Part shown: positions 1 to 5,817 of the stretch, piece after piece
Numbering within the stretch: the first letter of the stretch is position 1
Layout of the letters: the number at the start of each line of letters is the position of its first letter
Assembly: GCA_039928615.1 (NCBI GenBank)
Contig: JBDSSS010000160.1
Span: forward strand, 1-17,953
DNA length: 17,953 nucleotides
Source: JBDSSS01 sp039928615
Lineage (GTDB): Bacteria; Actinomycetota; Actinomycetes; Actinomycetales; Dermatophilaceae
Direction: 5' to 3'
Translations under genes and position numbers: made by a program
Notes under the pieces: generated by a model
What the model was told of the DNA's origin: nothing
What the model saw: the letters and a program-made list of their open reading frames with translations, nothing else
Database searches by the model: none

Positions 1-332
1 GCGACGCGTCGGCCGTCGAGGTCGACCTCGACCACCCCGTCCTCGGGAACGGCGGGGAGGGTGGGCGCGTCCGGGGCGAGAGCGAGCAGACACCGGGCGA
101 GGTCGACGGCTGCGGCGGCGACGACGATCCCGACGAGCCGTTGAGCGAGGTGGCCGGCCTCGACGAGGTCAGGACGCGCGGGGATGTCGAGGAGCCCGTC
201 GGGGGGACCGGCCAGCAGGTAGGACGGCGCCTGCAGGACCACGCTGTTGACGTAGGCGGCGGCCACGATGAGGCGGTCGGTCCCCGACTGGAGGCGGCCC
301 GAGGGAAACGCCAGCAGTCCGCGATTGGGGGG
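1..332 (-). pseudogene. Probable broken sensor histidine kinase fragment, continues left of the window
   Basis: Read on the minus strand there is an open frame from the window edge up to an in-frame TGA at about 333-335. It begins GLLAFPSGRLQSGTDRL, continues with a hydrophobic helix (VVAAAAVDLARCLLALA-like), and ends at the edge with VEVDLDGRRVA. The LLAFPSGRL start resembles the cytoplasmic turn after the first membrane helices of actinobacterial two-component sensor kinases, and the V-x-DGRRVA end resembles the linker before their dimerisation domain. The expected upstream membrane helices are absent: the frame is blocked by the stop and what precedes it does not look coding. The kinase core would lie to the left, outside the window. 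I infer a 5'-truncated and possibly internally deleted kinase gene. It could instead be another membrane protein with an internal start. No plausible start codon with a Shine-Dalgarno was found. Confidence 0.35.
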
Positions 333-387
333 TCAGCCCCCTAGGTTCTGGGCGGCATACGGGTGAGGATGAAGGCGTTCACGAAGA

Positions 388-405
388 GCATGTCGCACGA
401 CATGC
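388..405. promoter_or_regulatory. 18-bp operator-like inverted repeat
   Basis: GCATGTCG and CGACATGC are perfect 8-bp arms separated by the dinucleotide CA. The size and two-base spacer are typical of a binding site for a dimeric regulator. It lies just upstream of the truncated minus-strand kinase fragment, so it may be the operator of the lost promoter region. No regulator is encoded in the window to pair it with. Confidence 0.4.
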
Positions 406-535
406 GAGCGGCTGGGATCTGGAGATCCTGCGTTGTCGGTTGCCAACCGGTCCGCCTCTGGCGGGGGAAACGGGGCGGGGAGCACGCCGACGGCAGGTGA
501 GGGACTGGTTGCTCCAGCGGACGAACTGGGGCTCA

Positions 536-570
536 GACTCGGGGGCGTGCACACGCACGGACCCCGAGTC
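536..570. repeat. Nested hairpin in intergenic DNA
   Basis: The outer arms GACTCGGGG (536-544) and CCCCGAGTC (562-570) pair perfectly over 9 bp. Inside them GCGTG (545-549) pairs with CACGC (552-556), extending the stem, with a five-base bulge (ACGGA) on one side. There is no T-run on either side, so it is not a canonical intrinsic terminator. It may be an RNA structure or a cruciform-forming remnant. Confidence 0.45.
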
Positions 571-608
571 CGTCTCTGTATGCCGCCGGGCACGCACGTC
601 GGGCGTGC

Positions 609-647
609 GAACGCCCCTCCACGGTCTGCTTCCGTGGAAGGGCGTTC
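609..647 (-). terminator. Strong hairpin downstream of the DUF2383 gene
   Basis: Arms of 16 nt (609-624 and 632-647) pair with a single mismatch around a 7-nt loop (TCTGCTT). It lies 24 bases beyond the stop of the minus-strand gene at 672. No U-tract follows on the minus strand, which is common for actinobacterial terminators. The position and stem strength support a transcription end for that gene. Confidence 0.65.
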
Positions 648-671
648 GGCGGGTGGTGCGGGTCTGTCAGG

Positions 672-1115
672 TCACTCGGCGGCCTGGAGCGCCTTGACCT
701 CGTCGCGCGCGGCACGGATGGCCTCGAGCTGACGGGTCACGACGTCGCGGAAGCCGGCACTGAGGTCCTGCTCGAGGGCCTTCTCGTACTCGGAGACCGC
801 GTGGTCCTCACCGGTCGAAGCCGCGCCGAGGACGCCGCCCGCGTCGTCACCGGTCAGGGCGTCCTTGAGCGAGATCCACCCGCGGTGCAGGGCTGCGGCG
901 GTCGAGCCGCCCTCGTCGACGTCGTCGCCGTACTCGTCACCGAGGGCGACGATCTCGCGGCGGAAGCCGGCGCGCTGCTCTGAGAGGCGCTGCAGCGTGG
1001 CCGACCACATGGGGTGGTCGTTGTCCTTCAGCTTCTCGGCGGCGGAGGCGAAGCCCTTCTCGCCGTCCTTGAGCGTCTCTACGAGGTCCTTGGCGACCTT
1101 CTCGTCGTCCGACAT
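672..1115 (-). CDS. DUF2383 / PA2169-family four-helix-bundle protein
   Basis: The 147-residue product has no signal peptide and is highly charged and helical. The string LVETLKDGEKGFASAAEKL near the N-terminus and HRGWISLKDALTG in the middle match the PA2169-like DUF2383 family of ferritin-fold four-helix bundles. Members are often linked to stress conditions; their biochemical role is unsettled. The start at 1115 is chosen over an ATG 18 nt upstream because AAAGGAG sits at 1121-1127 on the minus strand, five bases from the ATG. A strong hairpin follows the stop, so the gene appears monocistronic. Acidic residues in the helices could bind metal, but I cannot show a ferroxidase centre from sequence alone. 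Confidence 0.85.
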   Translation of the reverse strand: MSDDEKVAKDLVETLKDGEKGFASAAEKLKDNDHPMWSATLQRLSEQRAGFRREIVALGDEYGDDVDEGGSTAAALHRGWISLKDALTGDDAGGVLGAASTGEDHAVSEYEKALEQDLSAGFRDVVTRQLEAIRAARDEVKALQAAE

Positions 1116-1200
1116 GTGCACTCCTTTGGTCAACGTGCTGGTGTCGGATCAATACCCGCCGGAGGTGGCGCCCAACCGTTGTCGAGGGTGGCCAGGATCC

Positions 1201-2478
1201 CTAGGCGGGGGCGGCCGCCAGGCGTCCGCGCACCGACCGGCCGACGGAGGAGCCGACGAGCAGGCCGAGGGAGATGGCGATGGTGACCCCGAGGACGCCC
1301 AGCGCGACGTCGGTGACCGACTCACGGCCCGCGGCGAGCTCGGTGACGCCGACGAGGCCGAGGCTGCCGGGGACGAGGAGCCAGAAGGCGGGGAGGAAGA
1401 GGACGAGGCGGGCCAGCTGGGGCCGACGGAGCTCGACGACGGTGGCCCCGAGGCTGGCGGCGATCGCGCCGAGGAAGCCACCGAGGCCGAGCGAGCCGAG
1501 CTCCTGACCGGCGAGCTGCGCGCCGAAGGCGAGGCTGAGCACGAGCAGCACCCACCCCTGCATCCGCAGCGGCACCCCCTCCATCAGGCAGATGCTCAGA
1601 CCGATCAGCACGAGGCCGACCGGGGCGCCGGCCCAGCCGATGTCGTCGACCCGGAGGTTGGCCATCGTCTCGGGCGGCACGCGCAAGAAGGTGGTGGCCA
1701 TGAGCAGGCCCAGGGCAAACAGGCCCAGCTGCACCAGCCCGTAGGTGAGCCGGGCCGAGCCGGCCTGCATGTGTCCGGCGGCGAGCTCGGACATGCCGTT
1801 GACGACGAGCGCTCCGGGGAGCAGGACGGCGAGCGGCGGCAGGACGGTCCGCAGCGGGCCCTCGAGCAGGCCGGCGTTGGCGGCGCCGAAGACGAGCAGG
1901 GAGACGAGGAAGGCGGCGAGGGTCGGCAGCAGCGCCTGGACCACCTGGTAGCGCTCCGCGAGCTGGACGAGCACGAAGACGATGACGGCGCCGACGGCTG
2001 CCGCGGCGATGTTGGCCCAGCCGGGCTGGAGGATCAACGCGATCCCGACGGCGAGGACGGGCCACGCCAGCGCCATCAGCCACAGCGGATGCCGCACCGG
2101 GCGACGCGCGACGTCGGCGAGCTGCCCGAGGGCGTCCTTCGGCGTGAGCTCGCCCTGGACGAGCTGGTAGCGGATGCGGCGCACGCTCGCGGACTGGTGG
2201 AGGCGCAACCCGGGGGGAGCCGACCGCTGGGTCGTGGGGCCGCCCTCGGTGAGGGTGACGAGCAGACCGGTCGGGCCGACGGCGGTCTGGACGTCGGGGT
2301 AGCCGAACCGGACCGCGACCTCGGCGAGCTCCTCCTCGATCTCCTGGACCGGCTGGCCCGTCGCGATCATGGCCGTGCCGAGCCTCGCGAGCAGCGCTCG
2401 GGTCTCGGTGGCGCGGTCCTGCGGGGTGCCGCTGGCCAACGGGTCGTCCTGGCTGTCCGTCGCCGCGTGTCCCGTCAT
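1201..2478 (-). CDS. ThrE-family threonine/serine exporter
   Basis: The 425-residue protein has a soluble N-terminal region (about 1-125) followed by about ten hydrophobic helices. The N-terminal part contains LARLGTAMIATGQPVQEIEEEL and PTGLLVTLTEGG-like sequence, the hallmark of the ThrE/DUF1212 domain. The helices correspond to the ThrE and ThrE_2 (DUF3815) membrane domains fused in one chain, the actinobacterial arrangement known from Corynebacterium ThrE. By family it exports threonine and serine across the cytoplasmic membrane using the proton gradient. Start 2478 is preferred over 2487 because GAGAGG lies nine bases upstream of it, while it abuts the earlier ATG directly. In-frame codons further upstream do not look coding. 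A weak hairpin (2538-2561) separates it from the next minus-strand gene upstream. Confidence 0.85.
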   Translation of the reverse strand: MTGHAATDSQDDPLASGTPQDRATETRALLARLGTAMIATGQPVQEIEEELAEVAVRFGYPDVQTAVGPTGLLVTLTEGGPTTQRSAPPGLRLHQSASVRRIRYQLVQGELTPKDALGQLADVARRPVRHPLWLMALAWPVLAVGIALILQPGWANIAAAAVGAVIVFVLVQLAERYQVVQALLPTLAAFLVSLLVFGAANAGLLEGPLRTVLPPLAVLLPGALVVNGMSELAAGHMQAGSARLTYGLVQLGLFALGLLMATTFLRVPPETMANLRVDDIGWAGAPVGLVLIGLSICLMEGVPLRMQGWVLLVLSLAFGAQLAGQELGSLGLGGFLGAIAASLGATVVELRRPQLARLVLFLPAFWLLVPGSLGLVGVTELAAGRESVTDVALGVLGVTIAISLGLLVGSSVGRSVRGRLAAAPA

Positions 2479-2537
2479 GCCGGTCATCCTCTCAACTCGG
2501 ACGACCCGCCGCCGCCACCGCTCCAGGCAAGCGATGC

Positions 2538-2561
2538 GGAGGTGAGGACCCGCTGACCTCC
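2538..2561 (-). terminator. Weak hairpin at the end of the small membrane-protein gene
   Basis: GGAGGT (2538-2543) and ACCTCC (2556-2561) form a perfect 6-bp stem with a 12-nt loop, overlapping the last base of the stop codon of the minus-strand gene ending at 2561. There is no T-run. It could be an inefficient terminator between that gene and thrE-like, or chance in G+C-rich DNA. Confidence 0.25.
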
Positions 2562-2815
2562 TACCTCGATGGGCGAGTGAAGTACCGATAGGCCTCCACC
2601 AGCCCGGCGGAAGCGCCCCCGACGATAATGCCGAGGAACCAGCCTTGCGCCTGGTCGAGCACAACGGTGGGGAAGCCAAGCACAGTGCTGCACTGTTGGG
2701 TGCCATTGAGAGCGTTCCCCGTGCAATTCTTCGGGAACGTGATCAACATGGCGAGCACAAAGCCACCAATTGGTGCTGTCCAGAAAGAGAATGCGCTATT
2801 CGCGTCCTCAGACAT
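2561..2815 (-). CDS. Small two-helix membrane protein, unknown function
   Basis: The 84-residue product has two hydrophobic segments, about residues 11-27 (FWTAPIGGFVLAMLITF) and 58-74 (GWFLGIIVGGASAGLVEAY). Between them lies an outward-facing loop carrying two cysteines (NCTGNALNGTQQC) that could form a disulfide. A strong ribosome-binding site, GGAGGTGGGG, ends two bases before the ATG at 2815, with GGAGG seven bases away. The start overlaps by eight bases the end of a 30-codon ORF, suggesting translational coupling. I recognise no family. Base composition is less G+C-biased than that of neighbouring genes, fitting an accessory gene. Confidence 0.7.
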   Translation of the reverse strand: MSEDANSAFSFWTAPIGGFVLAMLITFPKNCTGNALNGTQQCSTVLGFPTVVLDQAQGWFLGIIVGGASAGLVEAYRYFTRPSR

Positions 2816-2900
2816 CTCCCCACCTCCATGAGAGATCGTCCTCGTTTGCGATCTTGCGCGTCAAGACGTCGAGCGGGACATTACGGTGGGCGTCACTCAT
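2808..2900 (-). CDS. 30-residue small ORF overlapping the membrane-protein gene
   Basis: Starting at ATG 2900, a 30-codon frame (MSDAHRNVPLDVL..., ending SWRWGDV) runs to a TGA at 2808-2810. Its last codons overlap the start of the next gene by eight bases (GATGTCTGA containing ATG-TCT-GAG). An in-frame TAG lies four codons upstream, so the ORF cannot extend. The ribosome-binding site is weak. The overlap geometry is typical of coupled genes, and the downstream gene's Shine-Dalgarno lies inside this ORF. It may be a leader peptide, a small partner protein, or the end of a degraded gene. No family recognised. Confidence 0.4.
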   Translation of the reverse strand: MSDAHRNVPLDVLTRKIANEDDLSWRWGDV

Positions 2901-3135
2901 GCTGCGCTCGGCCTATCGCCTATCGCCGATGTGCGGCAAAGGGGGTTTGTGCCGAGGTGTTTCCGCGAAACCACACTCTTATTGCGAAGGCGTACTGCAC
3001 GGCGATGTGACCCGACATGCGGGGGCTTGGGTCCACATCGTCTCGGCGAAAGGGCTCGCCTACCACCTGAAGTGTCTGTCCACCCTTTTCTTGTCGGATA
3101 CGCAGAGTATGGCTGGCTGCAGCACGTCCGCTTGT
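2901..3135. other. Lower-G+C intergenic stretch
   Basis: No frame here has codon bias like the neighbours or a ribosome-binding site. The DNA is visibly less G+C-rich (runs such as CCTTTTCTTGTCGG and CTCTTATTGCG). It probably holds the promoter of the minus-strand small ORF and membrane-protein pair, but no convincing -35/-10 pair could be fixed. Confidence 0.5.
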
Positions 3136-3217
3136 CTAGCGGGTGGCCTCCAGCTGCGCGCAGGCCGAGCGGAGATGGCGCAGGGCGTCGGACAAGACGT
3201 CTACCGATGGCGTCAGG
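3136..3217 (-). pseudogene. Orphan C-terminal coding remnant in a shifted frame
   Basis: Directly after the stop of the glycine-zipper ORF, a minus-strand frame shifted by one base gives SPDDLTPSVDVLSDALRHLR then SACAQLEATR and a TAG at 3136. It reads as a well-formed amphipathic helix with mostly G/C third positions, unlike the random frames around it. It has no usable start codon of its own, since the ATG overlapping the preceding TGA stops after two codons. It is best explained as the displaced tail of the preceding gene after a one-base indel, but chance is possible. Confidence 0.3.
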
Positions 3218-3409
3218 TCATCGGGACTGGTGCATGGCGTCCCACGCGGCGCCGAAAACCACGCCGAGGCCAGCACCGACACCCGCGCCGACCGCGATGC
3301 CCGTGCCGCCACCGACGATGATGCCGACGGTCGTCCCCAGTCCCGCGCCGAGGGCCACCGCGACACCGACGACCGTGTCCGTGCGGTCTTCCTCGGCCTG
3401 GGCCGTCAT
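3218..3409 (-). CDS. Glycine-zipper small membrane protein, possibly frameshifted at its end
   Basis: From ATG 3409 the 63-residue frame starts MTAQAEEDRTDTVVGVAVAL and is almost entirely a Gly/Ala/Val membrane stretch with repeated GxxxG spacing (VGIIVGGGTGIAVGAGVGAG), a glycine-zipper signature seen in membrane-inserting or lipoprotein-like small proteins. The frame is continuous with the upstream DUF3267 remnant, with no stop between them, so it may be a read-through tail rather than a separate gene. The ribosome-binding site is weak (GGGG about eight bases before the ATG). After the stop, coding-like sequence continues in a shifted frame to 3136. Confidence 0.4.
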   Translation of the reverse strand: MTAQAEEDRTDTVVGVAVALGAGLGTTVGIIVGGGTGIAVGAGVGAGLGVVFGAAWDAMHQSR

Positions 3410-3869
3410 GGCTGGCCCCGTCCGGGGTCCCGAGCGGAACAGCCGCGATTCTGGGCCCTCACCATCGGGGACGTGGACGCGGATGCTCGTCCCGTCGTCG
3501 TGAATCAGGGCGGTGGCTGGTTGCCGTGACACGACGTGGACCTCCACGAAGTCCCCGGCGGATCCCGCGACGTTCAGGGCGAGCACGATGTAGGCGGTGA
3601 GCAGGTAGTCCTGCGGCAGCACGAGGAGAGCTCCACCCGTAGAAGAGGCAGGCACTCACCGTCGTGACGGCGGTGACGGCAGGAGGCCACCCGGACTCAA
3701 GGGGGAGTGAGATCAGCCGCGCGATGCCCACGGCGACGAGTGCGATCACCAGGACGAGGCCCTGGATGGTGACGGCATACCTCTTGTCGTTCTTGAGGTC
3801 GACCGCTCTCAGCTCGCGGTAACCGTGAGGCAGGTCCGTCGTGTCCCCAAGTGTGTGCAGGGTCTTCAT
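3410..3869 (-). pseudogene. DUF3267 putative zincin-type peptidase with internal deletion
   Basis: The N-terminal part from ATG 3869 (MKTLHTLGDTTDLPHGYREL, then a membrane helix AVTIQGLVLVIALVAVGIA and a second up to TTVSACLFYG) and the C-terminal part (LPQDYLLTAYIVLALNVAGS ... VEVHVVSRQPATALIHDDG) belong together as a DUF3267 protein. They lie in different frames and abut at about 3630-3645. The central segment of the family, which carries the HExxH zinc-binding motif, is missing, so the product cannot be an active peptidase. The junction is a deletion plus frameshift rather than a single-base error. The start follows a leaderless-type -10 (CAGTCT). The C-terminal frame runs without a stop into the glycine-zipper ORF. 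Confidence 0.75.
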
Positions 3870-3875
3870 GAGCCA

Positions 3876-3881
3876 AGACTG
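3876..3881 (-). promoter_or_regulatory. Leaderless-type -10 element (CAGTCT) of the DUF3267 remnant
   Basis: On the minus strand CAGTCT is separated by six bases from the ATG at 3869, with no Shine-Dalgarno. The spacing equals that of the CAGACT element before the Fpg/Nei gene and of other genes in the window, supporting both the start choice and leaderless transcription. Confidence 0.4.
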
Positions 3882-3955
3882 ACGCTCGAGGCCCACGCGT
3901 CACAGAGGCGAACGTCCCGCCTCGGCATCGACACGAGGAGGAGACGCGGCAGGGG

Positions 3956-4750
3956 TCAGGGGAGCGGGTAGCCGACCTGGGTGGCGAGGAACGAGCGAGC
4001 CGAGGCCGTGTCGAGCCGCAGGGCGACGTTCGTGGCGCGGCAGACCATGTCGCCCGTGATGGTCGTGGCTGCGATGACGTGCGTCCCGTGCAGGTAGTTC
4101 GGCCCGCCGGAGTCGCCACCGCACGCGCCGCCCCACCCGGCGGACGGGTTCTGGTCCTCGTGGACCCAGCCGGGGGTCACGCTGTGCAGCCCGAGCAGGG
4201 CGGACTCCCGCTGGCCGGTGGGCGGGTAGTCGTGCGCCCCGCCCCCGAAGGTGACGGAGGAGCCGAAACCGACGACATCGAAGGTCTGGCTTCGTGGGAC
4301 CGAGCCGAGCTGGTTCGCCGCGGGGAGCGTGGCCGGCGTGATGCCGGGGTCGGTGGTCAGGTGCAGCACGGCGATGTCGTTGGTGTCGTTGGCGTAGACG
4401 TTCTGCTTCGACGTCAGCTTGGGCAGGAACGCCGGATCGATCGAGACGGCCCCCCGGATGTAGGTGCTCGCGGCGGTCGGCTTCTGGTCGAAGGTGACCC
4501 AGGCGATCGGCAGGCGCCCGTTGGTGCGGTAGTAGTCGGCGAAACAGTGGCCGGCCGTGAGGAAAGCGGTGCGGTCGATGAGGGCGCCGCTGCAAGCGAA
4601 GCCCTTCGCCCCGTCGGCGGTGTCGCTGAAGTAGAGCGCGCCCGCTTCCGGGTGCGCGACGTCAGGGGTTCCGTTGACCAGGGCCGTGGCCGCGGACGGG
4701 ATGAACGCCAGGGTGATGCCGAGAGCCACCGCGGGGAGAATTCGCCTCAT
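3956..4750 (-). CDS. Secreted chymotrypsin-fold (S1) serine protease
   Basis: The 264-residue precursor begins with a signal peptide (MRRILPAVALGITLAFIPSA, cleavage probably after ATA near residue 23). The mature N-terminus LVNGTPD resembles the zymogen activation site. The catalytic triad is complete: His68 in TAGHC, Asp125 in NDIAVL, Ser214 in GGDSGGP. Cysteines 53/69 and 210/237 are placed for the usual disulfides. The residue equivalent to chymotrypsin 189 is Gly208, not Asp, so trypsin-like Arg/Lys specificity is not expected. Length is that of a single protease domain with no C-terminal anchor, so it should be released outside the cell. A TTGACA -35 box lies upstream. It is divergent from the NERD gene. 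Confidence 0.9.
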   Translation of the reverse strand: MRRILPAVALGITLAFIPSAATALVNGTPDVAHPEAGALYFSDTADGAKGFACSGALIDRTAFLTAGHCFADYYRTNGRLPIAWVTFDQKPTAASTYIRGAVSIDPAFLPKLTSKQNVYANDTNDIAVLHLTTDPGITPATLPAANQLGSVPRSQTFDVVGFGSSVTFGGGAHDYPPTGQRESALLGLHSVTPGWVHEDQNPSAGWGGACGGDSGGPNYLHGTHVIAATTITGDMVCRATNVALRLDTASARSFLATQVGYPLP

Positions 4751-4758
4751 GGGAGCGC

Positions 4759-4788
4759 ACGTTCCTCGCCGCGGAGCGAGCCTGTCAA
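4759..4788 (-). promoter_or_regulatory. Predicted sigma-70-type promoter of the protease gene
   Basis: On the minus strand a perfect TTGACA (4783-4788) is followed after 18 bases by GAACGT (4759-4764), which ends eight bases before the ATG at 4750. The short distance implies a leaderless or very short-leader mRNA. The -10 is a weak match, so the pair is a prediction. Confidence 0.45.
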
Positions 4789-4894
4789 GGAATGCTCAAA
4801 CTCAGGCTCTTCACAGTCTGAGGGCCGACAACCATCGGCTCTCCGAAAGGTCGTTCAGCGCGGCTCTCGGGTCGCGGCGTCCTCGGGATGCGCC

Positions 4895-4900
4895 TAGCGT
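4895..4900 (+). promoter_or_regulatory. Leaderless-type -10 element (TAGCGT) of the NERD gene
   Basis: TAGCGT is separated by six bases (GTCCGC) from the GTG start at 4907 and there is no Shine-Dalgarno between. The same hexamer, at seven bases, precedes the PBP gene on the opposite strand. Confidence 0.5.
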
Positions 4901-4906
4901 GTCCGC

Positions 4907-5788
4907 GTGGACGAGGCAGCCGACGAGAAGCGCATGCGCCTGCGTTACGCCGGCAGTTGCCGAGTCTGTCGGGAGCCTCTCCCCGCCAAGACGGAAGCGA
5001 TCTACGAGCGGCCGACGAAGACGGTCCGGTGCCTCCGCCACGACACGAGCAGCACGACCGATCGTGCTGTTACCGAACCCGACCCGCCTGTTCCTCCGGC
5101 TCCACCGGACCCGGCCGTCGTCGACGTCGGCACGGTCGGGGCCTCGGCTCGGCGCGAGTCCGAGCGGCGCAAGGCCAAGCGAGAGACGCGCATCCGGGCC
5201 GCCCACCCAAAGCTTGGGGGCCTGATTCTCGCACTCACGGACGAGCCGCAGTCGACGACCGCCTGGGACGTCGGCGCGGTGGGTGAGGAGAAGCTCGGCA
5301 GGGGACTCGACGACTTGGCTTCAGACACCGTCCGACTGCTGCATGACCGGCGAATCCCCAAGAGCAGGGCCAACATCGACCACATCGCCGTGACTGCCAG
5401 CGGCGTCTACGTCATCGATGCCAAGAAGTACCGCGGCCGTCCTCACCTGAAGGTGGATGGCGGCCTGTTCCGGCCCCGTGTCGAGCGGCTGCTCGTCGGC
5501 ACTCGCGACTGCACCCGCCTCGTCGACGGCGTGCTCAAGCAGGTCGACGTCGTTCGGTCACTCCTCGACAGCAGGGTCCCCGTCCACGGCGTGCTCTGTT
5601 TCGTCGAAGCGGAGTGGCCACTGTTCGGCGGTTCCTTCACGACCCGGGAGGTTCAGGCGCTCTGGCCGCGGAAGCTCTATCCCCAGCTCGTCGCCGAGGG
5701 TCCGTATGCCGCAGAGGCAGTGACCGAGACCCACCGGGCACTCGCTCGAGCGCTGACCCCTGCCGAGCCGGTCGCGATCCGCGGGTGA
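4907..5788 (+). CDS. Zinc-finger plus NERD-domain protein, putative nuclease
   Basis: The 293-residue protein has three parts. Residues 18-45 hold a possible zinc knuckle, C18-x2-C21 and C42-x2-H45. Residues about 55-100 are a Pro-rich then Arg/Lys-rich linker. Residues about 118-235 form a NERD (nuclease-related) domain with GEEKLGRGLDDL, then NIDHIAVTASGVYVIDAKKY. The latter supplies the conserved Asp158 and the Asp171-x-Lys173 pair of the restriction-endonuclease-like fold, preceded by Glu127/Glu128. The active-site set therefore looks intact. By family it may cut or process DNA; no substrate is known. The GTG start is fixed by the -10 element just upstream. It converges with the PBP gene, and its mixed third-base usage hints at accessory origin. 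Confidence 0.8.
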   Translation: MDEAADEKRMRLRYAGSCRVCREPLPAKTEAIYERPTKTVRCLRHDTSSTTDRAVTEPDPPVPPAPPDPAVVDVGTVGASARRESERRKAKRETRIRAAHPKLGGLILALTDEPQSTTAWDVGAVGEEKLGRGLDDLASDTVRLLHDRRIPKSRANIDHIAVTASGVYVIDAKKYRGRPHLKVDGGLFRPRVERLLVGTRDCTRLVDGVLKQVDVVRSLLDSRVPVHGVLCFVEAEWPLFGGSFTTREVQALWPRKLYPQLVAEGPYAAEAVTETHRALARALTPAEPVAIRG

Positions 5789-5817
5789 AAGTGGGCACTC
5801 GACGGGACGGGAAGATG

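Larger units (their letters stand above)
345..671. other. Intergenic stretch without a supported gene
   Basis: Open frames exist here on both strands, but their products are low-complexity Arg/Pro/Ser strings with no recognisable domain and no ribosome-binding site. The stretch contains an 18-bp inverted repeat at 388-405, a hairpin at 536-570, a longer hairpin at 609-647 and two copies of the octamer GTATGCCG/CGGCATAC (353-360 and 578-585). It separates the truncated kinase fragment from the DUF2383 gene. Confidence 0.6.

Noticed and set aside
865..2556. 563-residue plus-strand open frame opposite the ThrE gene
   Set aside because: Its product is a low-complexity Asp/Glu/Gly/Arg string typical of the antisense of a G+C-rich gene. 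The minus-strand frame has clear ThrE motifs and a ribosome-binding site.
2911..2926. Tandem CCTATCG repeat as a possible CRISPR or iteron unit
   Set aside because: There are only two 7-bp copies, with no spacers and no further repeats nearby.
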